Shown in pieces: positions 49,726-61,846 of a DNA stretch of 64,000 nucleotides. The DNA is taken from positions 1,798,001-1,862,000 of the forward strand of contig JAPXFQ010002822.1 of NCBI GenBank assembly GCA_028564705.1, written 5' to 3'. Position 1 is the first letter of the stretch. Every line of letters starts with the position of its first letter. Source of the stretch: Apricaphanius iberus. Lineage: Eukaryota > Chordata > Actinopteri > Cyprinodontiformes > Aphaniidae. The position numbers were made by a program, and so were the translations under genes. The notes beneath the pieces are model-generated. The model saw only the letters and a list, made by a program, of their open reading frames with translations. It did no database searches and had not been told where the DNA came from.

Positions 49726-50869
49726 CTGTGTTTCCTCGGTCAAGGAAAGCTTCTCATTTTAGTTCCAGTTACCAGCTGCACTCATTTAAGGTAATTTCAT
49801 GTTTTCACACTCTTCGTAAATCAACATTTCATTTTTCAAATCTTCCAACCAATAACCACCCACAGAGTGCCTTACGCTCAGCATGAAGTCCTCTTTTGAA
49901 TTTCTGCTGAAATCTTGTCACCCTCTCAGGGTAATTTCTGTGTCAGCTGCTAAAATACTTCTTTCTTTAATAACTGAAGTCAGATTGATGGGCATATGCC
50001 ACTTAACCGAGTACTTATTAACTCAAACTTTTGACATGGGTATTGTGTCAATGCAGAAAACAACTTTCTAACTAACTTTTTGACATACATTTTTCTCAAT
50101 TTAAAAAAAGAAAATCAGCAAAACTTCAGTTCATGAAGAATCTTTTTCATTAAGTTGTTTGCCAAAGCTTTCATAGCTGTCATCCTCATCATCACATTCA
50201 TTATCACTGTCTTCCTCAGAAGCTGTAGCGTACCCAGCTACTCATACCTTTCATACTTTTTAAAATATTCAGTTTTTTATGTGTTTTTTGCTGTCTTTGA
50301 AATTAATGGGGATTCAGCAAAAAGTACTTTTTGACAGCTAACTACTGCCACAACATTTAATTTAGAAACACCAGTCAGTACCTGCTACGGTTTTTCTAAA
50401 AATTCATGTACATTTTTTGATTTTGATAGCTCTTATATTTTCAGAGTTACAGGATGTAGTCCATGACCAAGTAAAGAAAGATATCTGGTTTTGCTAATGA
50501 TATACTCATGTTTGACATCAATTTACAACTGTTATATAATACTTTTACCAAATTGAGTGGTGTGACAGTGTTCCTCTATCTGTTAAAAAAAATACCTAGT
50601 ATGAATCACGTTGATGCGCCTTATGGTCCCAGAGTTATTAAGAGTAGTTCGGAAGCAAGATTCCCTGTTAAAATGACTGAGAAATTAAGAGATGAAAGTG
50701 AGGCACTGAAGTCGGCCTGAAGACATATTGACCCCCCCACTCCACCCCCCGCAATGCCAGGCTTTCTCTGATTGGCTGACTAAGGAAAAGCCTTTCTATT
50801 GCTATATTTAAAGCCCTCTCTTGTGGTAGAACGGAGAATTAATATGCAATATGGACACTACATAGGAAG

Positions 50870-51040
50870 GCTGTGACTCAGGTGGTAGGAATTTGTCCAG
50901 TAATCTGTGGGTTGCTGGTTTGAATCCCAGGTTCTACCATCTCAGTCATTGTCCTTGGGCCGGACGCTTCACCCACCTTGCCTGCTGGTTTTCAGAGGAC
51001 CTAGGGGTGCCTGATCATGCAGCCTCACTTGTGTCACAGT
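50870..51040 (+). mobile_element. tRNA-derived SINE
   Basis: A tRNA-like head has an A box (tgactcaggtggtagg) and a B box (ggtttgaatcc, 50917-50927), followed by a body with gtccttgggc and gcttcacccaccttgcctgc as in a common fish SINE. The 3' tail is worn away. Confidence 0.8.
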
Positions 51041-51044
51041 CGAT

Positions 51045-51640
51045 GCATTTACATACAACAAGAGAAAGTCAAATTATTACCTTAGTCCAACTGAATCAGA
51101 CTTTTGAAATGCATGTATACACCTTAGTCTGACTTGAATTGAACCGAAGTGCAGTTGCAGAAGCTCGACTACCAAAAAACAATGCGATTGGGAATTGCCG
51201 TTCTCTGTAACCAATCCCCCGCCCGTACTCGCGCGCCCCCTCGGGAAGTTAGGAGAGGCGAAAATGCGACCCAGCAGCAACATAGTAGTATTATACGAGG
51301 AATATGGCATCTAAGACAAACTTAAGCGGCCGATAAGTGGATGTTTGGACTTACTAAGAGACGATGGATTGTGACTGTGAATATCCTGCTTTCACTCAGT
51401 CTGCTTCACTCCCAACAGCCGCTTTTAACTGCCTGTGTGAAGCTCGAAGCTAACCACTATAAGGCTAACATAGAGGCGCATGTCGCCATCAATCGTTGGG
51501 GAGTAGAACATACCCCATTTAATGATTCGATTTAGTGAGAGACAAGTAAATTTGGACTTGGCTCTCAACAGGGGAGAAGTCTGATTTCTTCAAAAAGCTC
51601 GATTCAGTTGTACATTTAAACGTACTAAGTGTCTACAATT
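51045..51640. mobile_element. Possible hAT-like MITE
   Basis: The start (cgatgcatttacatacaaca, ccttagtccaactgaatcag) and the end (agaagtctgatttcttcaaa, gattcagttgtacatttaaa, cgtac) are roughly inverted. The GC-richer core holds a cattagcggccgataag-like stretch. It is non-coding and the family is not certain. Confidence 0.4.
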
Positions 51641-52381
51641 AAGTAGCCTGTCACCATCATTGAGCAAAGGTGTTTACTTTTATAGGGCAGTTACATACTT
51701 TTATGTTTAAGATATTGCAGGCATTATAAATGGAGTAGGATATTGTTATGTAGTCATTGTCATTATATTGAAGGGATTGAGTCATTTTTATCCAACATGT
51801 TAGTATTTGCCCACATGCTATCACTGGCACTTTAGTTAACATTAGTATTTTTAGCTAATTTACCTTAGATTGGTAGTTTAGCTCATTTTTATTATACTGC
51901 AGATAATTTAGCCAATTTTTATAATTTTTCTAAGTAGAAGAATTTGCAGACTGTTTTTTTGGTATTCTTCTTACAACAGTTTGCTAGGTAAGAACATTTT
52001 GCAGACATATTTATATTTTTGAATATTCTTCTTTTTACAGCACATGTTCTGCAGTTTACTACAAATTCTTGAGCAATTTTCTGCAAATAAATTCAGCTTG
52101 CAGCCTTCACACTGCATTTGCACTAAATTCAGATTTTTATTATTCTAACTTGTCTATCTTTTAATTTGGTGTCCTCTGTTTTCCAACCTAAAGCAACAGC
52201 CTTTCCTACTCTTTAGAAACAAAAAATTAATCAGCAATTTACATACATTTATTAGGATTTACCATAAAACATTAGAAAACATTAAAATATTCAAAAAAAT
52301 GCAGAAATTATGCTTTCATCGTGGTTAAAGAAGGATCCTTAATGTTTCCCATGCCTAGACCCATCAAAATGCTTAAAAGTA

Positions 52382-52493
52382 GAGCTGGGTATCAATTAAG
52401 ATTTCAAGAATCGATTCGACTCCGATTTTGAACAGAATAGATTAGAATAGATTATCACAATCTAATCCAATCTAATCTGTTTCCGTTTAATCC

Positions 52494-52538
<45 letters not shown>
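52382..52538. repeat. MITE start followed by (AT)n microsatellite
   Basis: agagctgggtatcaattaag followed by cgattcgactccgatttt is the start of a common fish MITE. It runs into an AT tract of about 20 units (52499-52538). The rest of the element is absent. Confidence 0.6.
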
Positions 52539-52541
<3 letters not shown>

Positions 52542-53904
52542 AGGTTATGGGAGAAGGTCTGTCAAAATGCCCATGTCCTGTTAAAACTTTTTCATCAAAC
52601 AACATTAAAATGAACACTTGACAAACACTGTATAGTATCATATTTGGGATATTTTCATACGCATAAAGAGTTTGTTTTAGGTGACGCTTAAAATATGTGA
52701 CTTACAACAAAGTTAGTGTTGAGATGTAGAGCACATGCTTATATTAAACTTCTGTAATAACATTAAATTTACTCTGGACTAGGCTTTAATGTCGGATATG
52801 TGCAGGAAACAAACTAATTTACCATTAATAAAAATAAAAGTTCTCCCAAGAAGGGTGGTCAAAATGTCCAAGACCGACTTATATTGGATTTTGGTAATTA
52901 TTATGAAACATACATTAAGGTGCAATGTGCAGAGGACTCAAATATGTTATGTGCTTATTTTTAAATCTGTCTAAATGTATCCCTTTATAATAGACTTACT
53001 AGTATCTATTGGCCCTTGTTGTTTTTCCTGCCTATTCTTTATTTATTTATTGCTGATTATGTTGATTTTCTTCCCATGGAAAACCAAAAGGGTGCAAATA
53101 AAATGATCACTAAAAGATCTTAAATAAGTGAACAATTTCATTGATAAGTGGATGGATAATTTGTTCTCTGATTGAAAAGATAGTTTAAAAATACAGCTAC
53201 AGGTTAAAAAAATGTTCTGTTGAATTGTTCCAGGCAGTTGTAAAGACTGAGGCACAGTAACTGTATTTGAATAAAACCCCATGATTCCTTGTCCTGCTTA
53301 ACTTATCTTTTCATTAAACAAAGAAAAATACACAATAACTATTGAGAAAGTATGCAGACCTAAGTCTGAACGGGAATTAGATTTTTTGAATTTAGCCCAT
53401 GTCAGAGAACATTGTGCACTCATAAAGATGGACACATTCATATTTCCCTAGTATATTTTTGTATATGAATTAATGCAGATGTGAATCCATGTGTCTGCGA
53501 AGACAGACAGGGCCACATCAGGTGAATACAAAGCAATCCTGGAATTAAATTATAAATTGCACAGCTGTGCCTCGTTCATAAATTCCTCTTAAAACAGCAG
53601 AAAAGACTTCCATTGTTAGATTTAGACTCCCAGGATAATATCCTCCATCTGCCTTATGTCACATCTGATTTCTAAGCAGCTGAGAAAATTCAAATCTTCT
53701 CAATTTACTTTGTTAATGCAGTGCACAGATTGATAGTCCTTTCCTGGACCTCCTGGGTTCAGTTACTGTTAATACTTTGCATAAATGCAGAATGTTCTCC
53801 TGAAGTTATTTTTCCATCTGCAATTTCTTTGCTTCAGGAGGAATGGAAGAGGAAAACAAGTAAATAACTGTGGTAAAATATGTGGAAAAACATTTTCAAA
53901 TCAT

Positions 53905-54517
53905 TAGGGGTATAACTGTACATGTATTCTTATTCAGTTGTAGGTGTGGGAATCACTAAACTCTGTTATTTGGAACATTGTTTCTCATAGAGCTACTGTG
54001 GAGAAAGGTTGATTGACCAAACCACAACTTTGTCAGTAAAAACAAAAACAGCTGATGTGGAAATGGCTACCAGTAGCATGCAATCAGTCCTAACACCTTA
54101 TTTTATATCTATAAGAAGGAATCTCCCAAAAGCTCTCCATGCTGCATTCAAGTACATCTGGGAGACTAGGCTGTCAATATATCAAAACAACTCTAAAGTG
54201 ATTTAAGCATGTTTTATTCTAAAAATTTTTTTTTAAACATTTCTACTCAATAACAGTGACTTTTTTCAAGTAGCTATACTTTTTTCTACTCTTCCTATGT
54301 CTGCTTGTACTATTTATTAAAAAAATCCAATCAGGCAGTTCTCCATTCAATTCTATACTTTCAACTTTAAGTTTATAGAAAATAATAAAATTAAAGAACT
54401 GTCAGGAGTTGAAAGGACGGTGTAATAAAACATATGCACGTTTGTATTTATTTTTTCTTTATCAAAGTCTACCAAAAACGTTTTGAACCATGACTTCTGG
54501 GTACAGTTACACCCCTT
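53905..54517 (+). mobile_element. MITE family M, copy 3 (best-preserved ends)
   Basis: It starts taggggtataactgtac and ends gtacagttacacccctt, giving an inverted repeat with about 15 of 17 positions matching. The interior has the family blocks: agctgatgtggaaatggcta, agtagcatgcaatcag, aagtacatctgggagactag and actctaaagtgatttaagca. It is about 613 bp and non-coding. The 8-bp flanks do not match, so the target duplication is lost or has a different length. Confidence 0.78.
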
Positions 54518-55969
54518 GTAGTCACTGAATTATAATTTTTAAAATTGAAAGTCCCCCCATTTATCATATTGAAACAACTCAGTATTAGAAGTAGACAAAT
54601 AAACGATAACCCTTCACAGTAATTATGCAAAGTCAGTACAGATGAAAAGTAAAAAAATAGATTTATATGCAAGTTGAAATTTTGTTATACTAGATTCTCA
54701 ACCTTACACTCAGACCTGCTCTAACTTTCTTCACATCGTGTTATGTAGTTTTGCCTTTGTGTAATGATTCCTGGTTTTCCTCGGTAATTAGTAGATATAT
54801 GTTTCCAATGTTCTGATTCAATCAGAAAACGTAATAAAATCTTCATACAGCTCGGATCCAACAGTAATTCTGAAAGCTGAATTTCTTTAGTTATCACTGG
54901 TCAAGCTGCAGTGCAAAATGTAATGACTGTTGTGTCCTGCTGTACTCTGCTAGGTTTTATCATGCAGAGGGTAACAGGTTGTCAGTTGGACAGTCACTTA
55001 CCTGGGCTGGTGACTGAAACATGCCCTAATCAGTCTCTTCTGTCTCTCAGGGACAGCAGCTCTACACCATGGCTTTGTCTTCAATACTGTTGGGTGCCGT
55101 TACTGTTTACGTCATCCACAAGCTATCTTACTGCCAGTGACATAAGCAGCAGGCAAAACAGTACTACTGTGGGCCATTGGGATTTCAGGGGTTAGAGAGC
55201 CCAGCAGATGGGTAAGTTTCACAAAAAGAGAGAGAGATCTCCCTCTAAAAACACTTAGAACTAGTTCAAGCAATAAGTGTATCTTAATATTAGGAATCTG
55301 AACATCAGATAGGATCGATATTTTCATAATTTCCAGTGACTGGAGATCGGCTTCATTAGCTGATGAGTCGTGCTGATCTTTACGAAAGTACCTTCTGGTT
55401 ACGTTTGATGGTATTGGCGCAATACTTCAAACCTCTGTAGCAAACAAGGACCCCCTAAATACCAAAAATCAGCATAGTAGATTAAACACAGTATTTTTAT
55501 TGCTAAACATTAACAAATATGCTTAACCGTACTTTAACCTTTATGATAAAGGCATAGAAACTTACCTTCTGGCATTTCCACGCAACAAAAAACTGAAATA
55601 AAACAGAAAAACTCCTCTCTCCTGCAGCGGGGAGGAGAAAAAAACTGAAAAAAAAATGCTCAACCAAGGCTGCAGCGCACCTGAGGTGCATTTAAATAGC
55701 GTCAGAAATCTATGCTGAGTTCAGGAGCATAGGATATTTAATCTTATAGTGAAAACACCAATAATAATATTGCAACTTAAATGTGGGTTCTCTAACAGTG
55801 GTATTTTTTTCAATAATATAGAGTGAATGTGATCCCATGACAGTGGAGAGCAGCATTGCAAACAGCAGCATATAGCCTGCCAGAATTTTAATCAAGTTGA
55901 GTTACTTGCTAAATATATTTCAGTTTTTTAAATTTCAGTCATAAAGGCAAAATATTAGCTCGGGACTCG

Positions 55970-56043
55970 AAATCAGATCTGATATGAGGTTAAAAGAACG
56001 AATCGGGATTGGAGGCCTAAAATGCTGATCAGGACATCCGTAC
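55970..56043 (-). mobile_element. End of an hAT-like MITE
   Basis: On the minus strand ggatgtcctgatcagcattt, aggcctccaatcccgattcg and ttctttt is the start of a widespread fish MITE. The element may extend left to about 55330, where ggagatcggcttc occurs, but this is not certain. Confidence 0.5.
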
Positions 56044-56065
56044 TTCATATGCATTATTACACAAA

Positions 56066-56350
56066 GTGGAAACTTTACTTGCGTAACCCCGGTTCTCTGT
56101 GTAGCATGAGTTAGTATCTCACTATGGGGAACGCCCCCAGTGTTACCTCATCAGAATCTCCTATTACACTCTGCCAGCCAGGATTGGCTGGAGACGAGTC
56201 TGTCAGTGCAGAAGCCCTCCCCCTAGCAGCATATATATGACAGGCCCTGCACTGATAGGTTATTCAAAAATGTCGACCTCTTCCTCGCTATACGAACAAG
56301 CAAGGAGGGTGGCTCAGTGAGACACTCACTTATGCTACTCAGAGAACCGG
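56066..56350. mobile_element. Second copy of the inverted-repeat terminal unit (see 18458-20232)
   Basis: It begins ttacttgcgtaaccccggtt and carries ctcactatggggaacgcccc and cagaatctcctattacactc, as at 18.5 kb, then cactgataggttattcaaaa. It closes with the inverted gagacactcacttatgctac and tcagagaaccgg. The two arms (56089-56122, about 56319-56350) face each other. The following 56350-56700 probably belongs to the same element. Confidence 0.65.
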
Positions 56351-56705
56351 TGAACATTTCTTTCGTGTCTCATTATGGGGATCTCCTGACTCCCGGATTG
56401 TGATGCAGCCCTATGTTCAGCCATTTTAGAGCCTGTTACTCCTGGCTGACTAATGTGACAGCCGACACACTGAGCAATGAATGATCCAGAGCAATCCAGT
56501 GAGAAAGTCGTTGCTTTGAAACAGGATTACCCAAATTATTTGAGGCCATGGAAATGAAAAGCTGATCACTTTTCCTTAAATCCCTGGTCCTGTCCGTATT
56601 AGGGCAGGTTAAGCACGTCCAGGCAGTAGAGCAGCTAGATTACATGCAAAGTTTATGGTACCTACAGAGCAAGTGGGCGTCAAGCTGCCACGCAGCAATT
56701 CGCGA

Positions 56706-56737
56706 GTTTTTTCCCCCGTTTTAACGGGGGAAAAAAC
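56706..56737. repeat. Perfect palindrome, 15-bp arms
   Basis: gttttttcccccgtt is followed by a 2-base spacer and aacgggggaaaaaac. It lies at the right margin of the 56.1-kb repeat copy, so it may be its end. A transcript from here would form a strong hairpin. Confidence 0.9.
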
Positions 56738-57994
56738 TTTTATTGTTTTAACAAAACCTTGTGCATCTCATACAAATATAAAGTAGCCTACCCAAAGATT
56801 AGGAGATTAAGTGTCCGACGGCTGAAATTTAAATTAAATTATTTTTTATTCTTACATCCGTTTTCAGCTCTGATGGCACATTTATAACAAACTAAACACT
56901 TTTTTAAAAATATTTAACTTCTAAACACTTTTTGATCATTTTCCCAGTTGGTTATGTTGAACACGTGGTCAAACATAGACAATATTTCCTGTTCATTCAG
57001 TCGCATAGGAAGTGTGATTTAAAACCGTCCTCTTGGTCTCATATTTGTCCTAATTCAAGCAGTTTGCCCAACTTTCTGATAAAATGTTTATCTTCATGCA
57101 CAAGTCAATGGTTTTTCAAAGTTAAACTCACTGCTGGAATATAAAACATGTTTGGCTCCTTGTGTTCATTTTCAGCTTAGGCATCTTCTCATCATCAGCT
57201 CAATCAAATCAATGAGACATTGGACAGGCTGTGAATACTGAATCACCTCTACATCGCCATGAAAATACAGCAACGGCAGACTGATGGCACACATGCTGCC
57301 ATTCCTCATTATCTACTGCTGAGATGCCCTTGAGCAGTGCATCTAACCTCTGTGTAATGGCCCCTGCTTTATGTAAGAGCATACTGTCCTGAGGCTGTTT
57401 ATGAGCCTATACCCAACTTGTGACACCGCTTCATATCAGAACTCTTTATGCTGAATGTAGCTTTGTCATATCGAAGTGGCAAAGTCCGCCGGCCAAATTT
57501 GAAGCCAGTCACAAATATTGCAGTTCCCCCCTCATCCACTGGGGGCTGGCTCCGGAAAGGAAATAAAAATGCCAACTTCACAGCAGAAATAAGCATGTTT
57601 ATAGCCTGGTTCAAAGAATCCCTTTAGTTTGATGGGTTAGGTTTACTAACTATGAGCGAGGAATTTTTTTTTAACTCATCTTAGATGTAATTTAAACGTT
57701 AAATTTTGAATATTTAGGCATGTGTCCTTTTGATTGAGAAGTCTTAGCTGAGCCGTCAGTGCTAGCCCTGGTGGCTGACAGCTTGCTGTTACAGTCTTGG
57801 GCATTTTGTTTCTGTGAACTTAACCATCGGACGTGTCCTGTCTAGCAGTATGCTACTCAGAATTGGTGTCTGAGTACCAAGTACAAGCCCAACAGTTTTA
57901 ATTTCCCAAGCAGAGTATTACAGCTTCGCTGTAGTACGCCACTTGATGTATATGTATGAAAAATCTTTATTAGTGATTACTGTGGGTTCAATTT

Positions 57995-59200
57995 CCTGAC
58001 GTCATGGACACTAAACCGAGACAAGAAGGGAGAAAGGAAGAAGATGAAGAAAAGAAACCGGACCAGCAGAGGCGCGAACCGACGACACAAGACAGGGAGG
58101 CAAACAAAGAACACAAGAAAACTTCCCAGTCCTCCACCTCTGCCGGACGGCAGAGAAACAGTAATACAAAACAAAAACAACAAACTGTACAGAACCAAAC
58201 CAATAGTTCGGATCTAGTAGAATCAACTAAGAATTACACATTCACTACACACAAGCATGGATTAATGAACATAATACAAATGTTTCTGGTAAGCTCCTGT
58301 GAACAACTAACTAATGATGATAACCTCAGCTGAAGATATGTCCGTTCACACAAATGTCCCCACACCTATGTGTGTGCGAGCATGCAGGTCTGAATAAGGT
58401 TTCCCCATGCAAGTGATTGATAGCTGGTGTAAGGAACCGTCAATCCGTCCTACAGGAATCGACACAGACATCGAAGAGGCAGGAGATGTATGCATCCAGG
58501 GTCCCACAGAGTACAGAGGCCACAGGCGGATCAGCGCAGGGTCGATCACCCACCAAGACAGGAACAGATGGAAGCCCCAGGGGAACACCCACCAGCCGCA
58601 ATGCTGGGGCCCGAGAGATCGCAGTGACGAGCCCACGGGCTCCGCCGGAAACCGGCCACGCCAGGGCAGGCCCGGATCAGGACCCGGAGGCCACGGGGAC
58701 CAGGGGCACCCCGCCCCCCAGCGGGGCCCCAACCAGGGACCAGCCGACAAGGGCCCCCCGCCGCCGCCGCCGCAGGCAAGGGGGATCCGCAGCCAACCGA
58801 CGGACAACACACGCCGCCGCCACCCCGGACCAATACCCACCGCCAACAACCCGGCCCGCCCCCACACACCCACACGCCAGGGAGCCACAGCAAGAGCCAC
58901 AGCGGATGTACGCCCTCCCCAGGCCGCGCCCAGCCAGCACCTGGACATCCAGATCTTCCAGCTCCTGGGTCCAGATCCCGCCCCACGCAGGGCGCCAAGA
59001 TCAGGGGCCCAGCCAATGCCGGACAGCCCCCCCAAGATGAACCGACCAGCCAGCAGAAGTCCAGGAGGCCTGGGCGGCAGGCACGGTCCCCACCGATCCA
59101 CCGGACGGCACCAACCTACTCTACAACCCCGGCACCCCCATAAGAGGTGCCCCAGTCAATCCAAGGAGGACGTCGGCCGGGGCCTAGTTGCCTTAAATTC
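57995..59200 (+). repeat. GC-rich block with proline-rich ORF, probable dispersed repeat
   Basis: The first part (57995-58333) encodes a highly charged frame (MDTKPRQEGRKEEDEEKKPD). The second (58407-59285) is strikingly GC-rich, with a 292-codon Pro/Gly/Arg-rich frame including DKGPPPPPPQARGIRSQP. The minus strand is also open for 251 codons, which argues that open frames are a by-product of composition. I suspect the 5' region of a retroelement, but recognise no domain. It is bounded by AT-rich intron on both sides. Confidence 0.45.
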
Positions 59201-59232
59201 AGCTCTTCAGAAACCTACGGGTGATGTCACAG

Positions 59233-59634
59233 CAGTGTTAACTTTGACAAAAATAATTAATTTAGTTTTAGTCTTAGTCTTTTGACTAAAATTAATTTTA
59301 GTTTTAGTCAAGATTTAGTCATTGGATTTAGTTTAATTTTAGTAGACTAAAATGAAAACTGATTGGTTCTCTTCTCAACTAGTCCTGCCTCTTCCATTTG
59401 TTGTTTGGCTCTTTTGCCTGTTCCTTGCATCTTTTCCGTCAATCCTACTGGATTTTCGTCACTGTTGATTTTCTTCTTGTCTCTTATTTGTGGACAAAAA
59501 TGTTGATCAATATAGTCAAAGTATTCGACTTTATGCAATATATGTTTTTTAATTAATTTATTTTGGTTTCCATCTGAAAAAGATATATTTTTGAGGAAAA
59601 TGAATATGAAAATATTTTACCAAAGTTAACACTG
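59233..59634. mobile_element. Non-autonomous DNA transposon with 14-bp terminal inverted repeat
   Basis: The ends cagtgttaactttg and caaagttaacactg are perfect inverted repeats. The interior has ttagttttagtcttagtctt, then ttgactaaaat runs, typical of a common fish MITE. It is about 402 bp. No clear target duplication was found. It abuts the GC-rich block. Confidence 0.85.
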
Positions 59635-61419
59635 CGTAAAAGAGGCTTCTTCCATCTGCCCGGAGTCTATGGCAATGGCCGCTGGCTGCTCTGCTTTGTG
59701 ACAGCATGCCATGGAGGCCGCCATTGCTCCTCCATTGCCGTAGTACCTCCATTTGGCCGCTAGGCCCCCATTGAAAATGGTCTGAAGTTTAGCATCAGAG
59801 CTAAAGACGCCGGATTAGAATGGGCGTGATTACAACCGAGCTACACGCCCATACACACCCTGCGAGGACAGAGTCTACAGTGAAGATCCCGCCCCATGCC
59901 CTTTTTAGGAACATGCTTCGTCAGAGCTGGGTAGGAGGAGTCTGTAAATCCGCCATGAATTCCCCCATGAAAGTGTCTCATTCTGGTAAACGGGGAGGAG
60001 TGAGGAGGCGCTGTCATTATTATTGTTATCATTATTATTACTGTGATTATTGAATAATATTTCTTGCTTTTTTTATTTTTATTTTTTTGTACACAAAATG
60101 CTAAATGTTACCATTCACTTACATTATTTATGCTAAAGTAAACCAAACTGAATGCTGCTAGATTTGAAGAATGACTGGGCTGGTTACAAAATGTTTTTGT
60201 TTTACATAATCTAACACTGGGTAAGACGGCAACCGACTAAATTTCACTCATCCCTTTAAGTCTACCCGGATACACAACCACCAGCATTGAAAATCTTCCT
60301 AGTAACAGCCCTCCATTCTGAGGGTGTTAAATGTGTGTCATGCTGGAGCAGAGGGGAGTAAAGATGTGTGAAGTTTGTCTGAGGGATGAAGTGAGAACTA
60401 CTTAAAAACCAGCGTCAGACATTAAAAGCTCAGAAGAGACTGACATTATTCCACTTAAAGAAACCATCATGTATTGGTTCACAAAAAAACTACATCCCAT
60501 AGGATGAACACATATGTCCTTTCCATGCATATGACTGTAGATATGCATCCATGTGATGCTTTTTTTATGCAAAAGCAACACAATGCCCAGACGGTGCATT
60601 AACATGTATCCTCACTTTTTCTGCTCTCGCAGCAGTGTAGTGGTTGTAATCAACACTTGAGAAAACTGTGAGCATGCAGGATGAGTAACACTTGAGGTGT
60701 GTGTGTGTGCTTATATGAGAAGGTTTGGTGGGGCGTTGGAGAGAGTTGTTGATGCATCTCTGTAGTGAGAGAAGCTTAAAAAATCAACTGCAGTAAAATA
60801 GATAGAAAAATTAACTTCAGTAGTGTTATGAATGTCTAAACTGCAAAAATGTTGGGTCCGATTGTCTCTTTGGGACTCTCTTAAAGGCTAGAATTGTACT
60901 TGGATGCGATTTATTAGGACTTAAGTATATAAATGACTTACAAAAATTACCTGCCAGGGATGCTTGAAAACTTGCCTTTGGTTCATGTGGTTGTGCTTAA
61001 ATGATATTCAGCACATCAACAAAAAAACTGACCAAGCTGTAACCAAATCTGTTGGCTGTATATATAGACTTTAACTTACCTGCTTGGTATATGGACCTAA
61101 AGGCTCATTTAGTTGCATTTTTATCTTTAACCCTTAAATAGTTCAGAGAGCTGCTGTTCTTGGTTTGCTTTCACCAAATATATATGGTTTACCCCATATA
61201 ATCTCTAGATTAGACAACCGTGTCCTTCAGTCGTGGTCGAAGTGCCTCAATTTTGTCACATTTTGCCATACAACTTAAGGAACTATATTTAATATGCTGC
61301 TCTAAATACTTTATAGATGCACACATCCACAAATATATGGTTTCACATGTGGTTACAAATGTTTTGATCAAATGTTTAGGCTACAAACTAAAAAAAGACC
61401 TTGTCACTCACACACACAC

Positions 61420-61846
61420 CTTTTCCTTACTACGTCCATTTTCGTCAAGAAAAGAATATATTTTGTTTTTCCTTATACATGCATTCTTTGTTTTTACATG
61501 TCCTTGTCTCCTCTTTTTACTTTACCTTATGCATTTCTGTCTCATTATGCCAATGAGAAGGGTTGCCCTTCTTGATCCTACTCCTCTACTATTGGTCAGT
61601 AAACACGAAGGAGCAGGATCCATGTGCAGATCGATTGTGCATGACCAATAGTAAAGGAGTTGGACCCAGAAGGGCAGCCCTCCTCATTTGGATAAGGAGG
61701 TGGAAATGCATTAGGTAAACATAAAAATAAGGAATGCATGTATAAGAAAAGGGAAACAAAACGATATATATATATATAAATGCATCTACAAGGAAAAGGA
61801 ACATGTATATTTGTCTTGACAAAAATGAACGTTATAAGGGAAAGGA
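61420..61846. mobile_element. Long imperfect hairpin, Angel-like foldback MITE
   Basis: The left arm (61420-61598) and right arm (61642-61846) are inverted copies. Both carry ttatacatgcattc, ttatgcatttc or its inverse, gaagggttgccctt-type and tactattggtca text. The loop is about 43 bp. The two ORFs on opposite strands encode the same peptide (PTPLLLV) because of this symmetry. It is non-coding and forms a potential hairpin of about 180-200 bp. Confidence 0.8.

Noticed and set aside
58346..59101. 251-codon minus-strand ORF
   Set aside because: It is the shadow of the GC-rich block: Gly/Trp/Pro/Arg bias follows from composition, and the opposite strand is also open.
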